A DNA stretch of 64,000 bases from Norana najaformis. Its lineage: Eukaryota > Annelida > Clitellata > Crassiclitellata > Hormogastridae. The stretch spans positions 14,922,802 to 14,986,801 of the forward strand of contig OZ029928.1 of assembly GCA_964023275.1 (NCBI GenBank). The letters run 5' to 3'. The notes under the pieces are model-generated. The model ran no database searches. It was not told the origin of the DNA and saw only the letters and a list, made by a program, of their open reading frames with translations. How positions within the stretch are numbered: the stretch's first letter is position 1; every line of letters starts with the position of its first letter. A program made the position numbers and the translations under genes. Below are positions 23,442-64,000 of the stretch, in pieces.

Positions 23442-56104
<32,663 letters not shown>

Positions 56105-56141
56105 CTGTAAAACGGTTGAAGGCTGATTTTGACGAGATTGC

Positions 56142-56870
<729 letters not shown>

Positions 56871-56880
56871 NNNNNNNNNN
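56871..56880. other. Assembly gap (10 N)
   Basis: Undetermined bases. The upstream exons of gene B lie on the far side, at unknown distance. Confidence 1.
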
Positions 56881-57735
56881 GATATTATCCTACGTAGTGC
56901 AGTTTGTTTGCTACAAGCATCTCCTTCATCCGGGCCCGTCATGAAAATAAACATAACAACTTATTTATAGCCTACATGTATTATAGCGCATTATTTAAGA
57001 ACTGTAAAGTAAGTAAGTAAGTATATTCTTTATTAACCAATAGCTAATCGCACATTTTAATTATTTTAAAATTACTCCTGACCTTAACTACAATGCATCA
57101 TAAAATTAAGAGCATCCTAAGAAAGTGCCATAGCATGAGTTGCAACTGATTCATAAAAATTTTATCAAGGTCACTATAATAATTCCCAACGATAATTCCT
57201 GAATGTCTAGGTCATGAAAAATTTATTGCCAGCGCGTATACATCTGGGTGCAATTTAAATAGGATTTCTCCGAGTACTCGAGGTACTCGACTCCAAAATG
57301 GAGTCAAGTAATTTTCCTATTCGAGTACTCGTTAAAAATAAGGAGATATGTTTAATTTTTAAATGCAACGATAACTAATTCGTGTACTAGTGACACTAAC
57401 ACAGATTATATGTCTCCTGAGCCACTTGAAACCCTAGTTATGCTATGCTATGTTATGTTGTATCTGTGGCCAGTTTGAAAGTTTAGTCAGTACTAATTGT
57501 TTCGTTCTTTCAACGCCTTCTGACCAACCTAATAGAATCTAGAGCTGGATCGGTACCGGTTTTTAAAATCGTATCGGTTTTCGATATTTTTCTTGGTATT
57601 TTTTCAAAGTCGTTTCGGTATCAGTTTCGATTTGTCCAAATATTGCGATATCGGTATTCATCTTTTATGTTCATAATTCTTCAAATTTATAGTCCGACTT
57701 CGCTATTGTACAACGTACAATTTTTAACTGCATAG
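56881..57735. other. Region with no recognised gene
   Basis: Contains short repeats (tcgagtactcgaggtactcg near 57275, cggtatcgg-like units at 57550-57650) and no FN3-like or other exon on either strand. Confidence 0.4.
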
Positions 57736-57739
57736 TGAC

Positions 57740-57880
57740 TGCTTGCCTCCTGGATCTTGACCTGGAACCGCTCTTTTGCCTAACGATTTTGTTTTGACTG
57801 AGCGCCTGTGAATAAGCTGGTTCCCGTGACTTAGCTTTCGTGGGGCGTTTTAGAAATCTCGAGATTACGATTACGATGTT
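57740..57880 (+). mobile_element. LINE 3' end fragment, ATTACG-tail family
   Basis: Contains tggatcttgacctggaaccg and ends ctcgagattacgattacgat. Confidence 0.6.
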
Positions 57881-57935
57881 GTTTTACCGTCACAAAATTA
57901 TACGTTTAAACGCAAAGTTGTATTTTATGCTTTCA

Positions 57936-58215
57936 GTTACAATACGATACAACTAAAATTTGTTAATGCCCTCCTTACAAAGTTCAGAAGTGCACTTGAA
58001 GCCGGGTTATGCGAAGTATTAAGAACCATAAGCAGACTGGAAGAGATAAGTTTTAAGGTTAGAGCGAAAGAAAGCCTCAGTAGGAGAGTCACGAACATAA
58101 GGAGGTAGAGAGTTCCAGATGGAGGGACCAGCAACTGTGAATGAACGCCGGCCAAAGACAAGACATTTGTTGATATAAATCAGTTGTTTAAATGTTTCTT
58201 GTAACATGTTTGCGC
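57936..58215 (-). mobile_element. LINE 3' end with pol C-terminus, GTATT-tail family
   Basis: Reverse strand reads RRSFTVAGPSIWNSLPPYVR then FFRSNLKTYLF, the best preserved LINE C-terminus in the window, followed by cttcaagtgcacttctgaac-type UTR. Confidence 0.78.
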
Positions 58216-58984
58216 GAGTCAGCTACGGGAGACATTTCTGGTTATCTCAGCATTGCCCGCTAATCGACGAAAATATTTGCTCTTAATGACATTTAACATC
58301 ACAGGCTGGCGTATTTATGTTGTAACGCATCCTTTGAGTAAGACATTGTTTTATTAAGGCGCGTTATAAATTTAAGTTGTATTGTATTGTATTGTATACA
58401 TGTAATTTTATCACAATAAAACAACATTGCAAGCAACCGTAAGTTGCTGAGTAAGCCTTAAACCATGCGCACCAGCAAAAGATCCGCACGGAAGCGAAAC
58501 TTAAAATAAACATAAACTCGTAGCATAAAGGACACACAAGAAACCGAAAATCGATACCGATTTCGAGATATTTAGATAAATCGAAACCGAAACCAAACCG
58601 ACTTAGAAAAATCGAGAACGAAACGAAAACGATATCGACTTATTGAACCAATATCTACACAGGCTTCGTCGGCTTGAGGTCCATCCGTTATAGTTCACTG
58701 ATATTGACCTGATTGCGTCTGGGCTTTGGTGCGCCATCGGTTGATGCCTTATGCATTAGACACCGGCGCATTAGAAGTTTCTAATTCTTATTATTAATGC
58801 AATGTCTGTATGATATTATATGAGGAGATTAGATGGCCAACTTTGATCTAACCTCTTTGATTTCATATCAATGGCCTACGGAAAGCGTCTTTCCTTTTCC
58901 CACGCTTGTAGGAGGATGTCAGTGGTAAACGTGAGAGTTAGGAATAGGGTTTAGTGGCGTATTTCCCATTCCTACTGTATCTAT

Positions 58985-59320
58985 CCTAACCCTAACACTA
59001 ACCCTAACACTAACCCTAACACTAACCCTAACACTAACCCTAACACTAACCCTAACACTAACCCTAACACTAACCCTAACACTAACCCTAACACTAACCC
59101 TAACACTAACCCTAACACTAACCCTAACACTAACCCTAACACTAACCCTAACACTAACCCTAACACTAACCCTAACACTAACCCTAACACTAACCCTAAC
59201 ACTAACCCTAACACTAGCCCTAACACTAACCCTAACACTAACCCTAACACTAACCCTAACACTAACCCTAACACTAACCCTAACACTAACCCTAACACTA
59301 ACCCTAACACTAACCCTAAC
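58985..59320. repeat. 12-bp telomere-variant array (TTAGGG/TTAGTG), 28 copies
   Basis: Unit ccctaacactaa, whose reverse strand alternates TTAGTG with the animal telomere unit TTAGGG. Only one variant base (59213-59218, actagc) is visible. Unique sequence lies on both sides, so it is interstitial. Confidence 0.95.
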
Positions 59321-59631
59321 CATTGACATCCTTATACTGGACATCGTCGTACTGGAGTGGGAATCGGAAAAACGCCTACGGAAATACAGGAAATTATCTG
59401 GGCGATACTTTGATATCCGATATAGTGAACAGTTCAAAAGCTTCAAAAACCTCTTGAAATGTATAATAATTATATAGACCTAAACCCCGTTACGGTTATA
59501 TTTGAATATTTGTGAATATAAGGTGTTTCTAAAGGGTTATCGGCTTATGAAAAGAGATTAAATGAACTAAAAGATTCACATTCTGATTTGCTGAGGATCC
59601 ATCTGACTTTCGAATTTGGATTAACATAGTT

Positions 59632-60008
59632 ATTTAAATGTGACCTACCCCATCTTTTCAATGCTTTTCAATTCGTTTCTTTGGTTGTACATATACCCAA
59701 TGAATTCAGTGATAAATGAGCAAAGTCCAGGCCATACGGTTCCGATTCAACAACGTAATATTAACTTATTGAAAAACGTGTACATTTGCATTTATAGCCA
59801 ATACTATAGTAACACATATTTAAATGCGACCTACCCCATCTTTTCAATGCTTTTCAATTCGTTTCTTTGGTTGCACACATACCCAATGAATTCAGTGATA
59901 AATGAGCAAAGTCGAGGCCATACGGTTCCAATTCAACAACGTAATATTAACTTATTGAAAAACGTGTACTTTTGCATTTATATGGCCAATACTATAGTAA
60001 CACATATT
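59632..60008. repeat. 186-bp direct duplication
   Basis: Two copies from atttaaatg(t/c)gacctacc to aatactatagtaacacatat with about 5% differences. Confidence 0.92.
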
Positions 60009-60919
60009 TGGCTAAAGGGCCATAGTTGGTCGACAGCGCAAAATCTCCCTTGCGTCAAATAATTGAGGTTTGACGTCTTTTTCATGCGGAGTGTGGGCAG
60101 TGATGTAGGCCCTATATCACGATCGTCAATTCAATGAGTCTATGGTTTCAACAGAAGTTGTGAACATTATTAGGCCTATTCCTAGTAGCATTTCGTTACC
60201 AAATGACCCAACTGGATCTGTATATAGCCTCCATTACGTAATCTGCTAAGTGTACACTACACACAAGCAAAGAACCTCTATTTAAATATACATGCGTGTA
60301 TATTTAAATAAAAGCCTGCAGTCATAATCTATAAACATAGTAGATCCTATCACAGAAACACACTCCATGATTATTAATATTAATGATCTCGCTGATGCGC
60401 TGGTCGTAAATGGGATAATTGGACACTTGTCTCCAATTACCGTCGCAAACACTAGCTGTGTCTTCTTCAACTTAGAGTCACCGGTTGCTTGGTCATAATT
60501 ATATGCATGTAATTATCTGAAGGTCCAGCTGTCATCATCCCTGATCGTGGAGAGTCTACATGACCCCAGACGCCCTCAGGACGACCTTCGTATTTGAATC
60601 CGACCCTAATTCGGCACGAATTCGTCATCAGATAAACGCATTCCAGCTAAGTTTCCATCTCGAGCTGCGCCTTTCTGACACAAGCAAAAAGCTGATTGGA
60701 CGATATCGAGGGCCTTTGACCGGTCTTAAAGTGCAGCGAATATACGTGTCTTAATACATGCAAGCACAAACTCCCACTTACTCCTATTCTAGGCCGAAGA
60801 TTGTATCTGGAGACAGCGATTTCTTGAGAAAGTCCCTTTATTAGTCGGTGTGGTGTCAAATCGATTCCGAGGCAAAGGCCATTCCGATTGCGCCCACGTT
60901 TGGCACAGCATAGTACGAT

Positions 60920-61258
60920 GCAGTGCTTTTTTCAGACGGAACGCTCCGGAACGGGGTTCCGGCACCTTTTTCCGGCTAAGAAAAAATAGTTTAGTTTCTA
61001 ATAAAAGAACTGTGTTACTAAGTTAGTTTAACTGTGTAATATAACGTAAGTTAATTTAATTCAATTTCAGTGTTTACACTGTACAAAAGGCGTTCTGGCA
61101 CCTTTTATGTAATATAACGTAAGTTATTTTAATTCGATTTCTGTGCTTACAACGTTGCACAGTTTTCAGTGTTTATTAGTTGGAAAAAAATAAAATTTAG
61201 TACAAAATTCCGTAACTGTTCAGTTCCGGAACCCTTTCTTCTAGAAGAAAGCATTTTG
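60920..61258 (+). mobile_element. Non-autonomous dispersed element, copy 1
   Basis: Starts cagtgcttttttcagacgga and ends ggaaccctttcttctagaag. The two ends are roughly inverted (gctttcttctagaa / gtgcttttttc). The body contains (T)AATATAACGTAAGTTA twice. Confidence 0.6.
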
Positions 61259-61549
61259 AAGTATTCTGTTGTCTTGATTAAAAAAAGTTGATTAGAAACA
61301 GTATCTTATTAAGTGGCAATACAGAAGCCGAAACAGCTTGTAAGTAAGAAATAAGTAAGTAAATAATACATTTCCGTGCCTCAAATTCAGATGTACTGAC
61401 ATTCCGCGAGTAATAAGTGCTATAAATAAATTAAATAAAAATAAATTTGTTAACACGCCATATGTGCATCGGCTGAGCGAGGAATCGTAGAACTGGATGG
61501 GTCACAGCGGTCAGATTAAAGTAATAATTAGGGCAAAACACGAGCCCCT

Positions 61550-61692
61550 CTCTCTTCCCCTCTCAGTTTTTCGCAGGCGCCTGAAGACTGTACTGTTTAA
61601 CAGTGATTTTACTTGTTCAGATCGGAAGCACCTCTGTTGAGTTTATCCTCTAAGAGGCGCTTTAGAAATCTTACATTACAATTACAATTTGA
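61550..61692 (+). mobile_element. LINE 3' end, TTACAA-tail family
   Basis: gcctgaagactgtactgttt, then aacagtgattttact, cctctaagaggcgctttaga and (TTACAA)n. Confidence 0.65.
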
Positions 61693-62013
61693 CAAACGAA
61701 GCGACACCAAACGATATCAACAGGACAATTCTATTATTAGAAACAAATCTTTGGTCACGCGAGCTAATCTCTATTTTTAGGAATTGTTTTCGCTCGGTGC
61801 TGATTTGGTCTCACACCGCTAGTCTTCGACTGAATCAATCGTATGGCTAATAACTGGGCATCAGTGCACATTCGAGCTCAGAGAACACATCGCAGTTAAA
61901 AGACTTACAGAGCACTGGCCCTCGGGCAGATTTTCGATGTTCTTTGGTCCCCTTTGTACGAGGGCAAGTCACGTCCCTAGACCGCGTCTTTTCGATCCTG
62001 GCCATGGAATTTT

Positions 62014-62225
62014 ATGCCGACTATAAGAAAGAAAAGATCTCAGTTGGCTACATTAAGAACGAGACAGAGGAAATGGATTGGACACATACGGAGAGTGGAT
62101 TCCCTTCTGAGAGATATCATAGAAGGAAGAATGGAGGGAAAGAAAAGAAGAGGAAGACCTAGACAGTTGCTATTAGACTGGATGATGGACGGATATGGTC
62201 AAGTGAAGGAGGAGGTCCAGTGACG
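62014..62225 (+). pseudogene. Non-LTR retrotransposon reverse-transcriptase C-terminal fragment
   Basis: Frame reads RQRKWIGHIRR, then LLRDIIEGRMEGKKRRGRPR and LLLDWMMDG. This WIGH...EGRMEGKRxRGRPR block is a widespread signature of the 3' end of LINE pol proteins. There is no start or full reverse transcriptase upstream. Confidence 0.75.
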
Positions 62226-62594
62226 GATTTAACTATAGGCGGGGAGGCGAACCGCCCCTTCCCCTCTTGGTTATATGCCGGCGCCCCTCAGACTAAACCC
62301 GTGAACTCCGTCACTGCCTTGTTTGGGGGTAGTGACAGTCCCAAGCCTGGATAAAGGAGGAGGGCGACGGCAACGGCCTTTGATGCTGTCGTTAAACATT
62401 GAAATTAATACTACCAGAACCGTGCATGTTAGACTGCCAGAATGTGGCGTCCCTCTGGAAATTCTCTTGACCACCCACGCAAGAAATCCTGGAGCCGCCA
62501 CTGACAACGTCAGGAATGGCGCCATTGGACGTTCGAACCTGGAGAGAACTCGAAGAAGAAGACGGGTCAGTGGACTGCACGCGGGCGAGGAATA

Positions 62595-62910
<316 letters not shown>

Positions 62911-63036
62911 GGCTGCCACCTTCAGGGATTGCTCTTCTTCTAAATGCACATCACCAGACTATGAAAAACTGCGCATATGATTCGCTCATCGAGCGTAGGA
63001 CTTCGTTTAGGCCTATTTATGGCGCGCTCTGTAAGT

Positions 63037-63305
63037 GATAATCCCAGTGCTTTCTTTCTAGAAAAAGGTTCCGGAACTGAAGAATTATGGAATTTTGTGC
63101 TAAAATTTCATTATTTTTATCAATCAATAAACACTGAAAACAGTGTAAAGTTGTAAACACTGAAATTGAATTAAAATAAGTTACATTATATTACATACTT
63201 AAGATAACTTTCTAACACAATTCTTTTATTAAAAACTAAATTATTTTTTATTAGCCGAAAAAAGGTGCCGGAACGCCGTTCCGGAGCGTTCAGGAAAGGC
63301 CTTTT
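63037..63305 (-). mobile_element. Non-autonomous dispersed element, copy 2 (inverted)
   Basis: Reverse-strand match to 60920-61258: ggaacgccgttccggcacct and ttagttttta...aaaagaattgtgtta. An internal repeat is lost. Confidence 0.6.
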
Positions 63306-63785
63306 ATTCGTTACAGTAATCGTATTTATCCATTACTCATACCCTGTAGTAATGCAGTTACTTGTACGGCAGTAGTAACGGTTGTTCTATTATGGACAGA
63401 TTGCATACAGGATGTTGTAGGGCGGATTTTCATGAAGCCCCTATCAACGCAATTACTCGGCCTCTGGTGGCGGACGAGCCCCCAGCTCTTGTACGCCTAA
63501 CCAGTACTTCTACCCGATAGTCTACGCCGTCTTAGTTTAAACATTGACTATTATGCCAGTGTGAGTAAGTATGACGTGGGCGTCGTGCTATCATGTATAG
63601 GCTAATTGTGTACGGAATGACTCAAGTATGGAGGTTTAATCCCGCGTATAATTCGTGCCGCTCTGTGATCTTAACAGTAAACACATAGTAGTTCAACCGC
63701 TCCCCTCTAACATACAAGTGACTGGATCACCTAGCACGAAGCTATTTCTTCGCCCTTGGCTGTGCTATGACGCTATATAAATTTA

Positions 63786-63786
63786 T

Positions 63787-63840
<54 letters not shown>

Positions 63841-63976
63841 TACTACTACTACTACTACTATTATTATTATTATTACTATTACTACTACTACTACTATTAT
63901 TATTATTATTATTATTATTACTACTACTACTACTATTATTATTATTTTATTTTTATTATTATTATTATTATTATTG
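63786..63976. repeat. (AAT)(ATT)(ACT) compound microsatellite
   Basis: Directly follows gacgctatataaatttatta, which resembles the end of the TAA-tail LINE family. Confidence 0.93.
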
Positions 63977-64000
63977 TGGTGACCCTAATCGATTGCGGCT

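Noticed and set aside
58985-59320. True chromosome end
   Set aside because: Unique sequence and LINE fragments continue for more than 4 kb on the far side.
58919-59446. 175-codon ORF of VRVS repeats
   Set aside because: An artefact of the 12-bp telomere-like array, with no start context and no conserved flanks.

Overview
This is a piece of an intron-rich, repeat-loaded animal genome. The base composition is AT-rich, GT-AG introns are everywhere, and a receptor tyrosine phosphatase with fibronectin III repeats is present. The mix of Tc1/mariner elements, 5'-truncated non-LTR retrotransposons, tRNA-derived SINEs and very long trinucleotide arrays suggests a marine invertebrate, perhaps a deuterostome such as an echinoderm. 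The species cannot be fixed from the sequence. A run of 10 Ns at 56871-56880 marks an assembly gap inside an (ATT)n array.

Two protein-coding genes could be rebuilt exon by exon, with every splice phase checked, and they converge tail to tail. Gene A (+ strand, 3858-20064, 14 coding exons, 442 codons) encodes two nucleoside 2-deoxyribosyltransferase-like domains separated by an EF-hand-like calcium loop. I do not recognise it as a named gene, and it is the most interesting locus here. Gene B (- strand, about 56104 down to 23438, 28 visible exons, about 1,600 residues) is a receptor-type protein tyrosine phosphatase. It has a long run of fibronectin III domains, one membrane segment, one intact catalytic domain and a C-terminal tail with a YQN motif. 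It resembles the single-domain R3 group (PTPRB/PTPRJ-like). Its signal peptide and first exons lie beyond the gap or outside the window, and its last few codons were not found.

Layout: 0-3.8 kb, repeats and the likely upstream region of gene A. 3.8-20.1 kb, gene A, with a mariner-derived deletion element in its first intron. 20.1-23.4 kb, space between the two 3' ends. 23.4-34.9 kb, cytoplasmic and membrane exons of gene B, with an apparently intact Tc1-like transposon (29965-31730) in one intron. 38.2-56.1 kb, extracellular exons of gene B, separated by minisatellites, SINEs, LINE 3' ends and a large palindrome. 56.1-64 kb, no exon recognised; it holds the ATT array, a variant telomere-like array and many retrotransposon fragments.

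Much of the noncoding DNA can be assigned to several LINE 3'-end families, each ending in its own short tail repeat (TAA, ATTACG, AGATT, TTACAA, GTATT). Several of the simple-sequence arrays probably grew from such tails.
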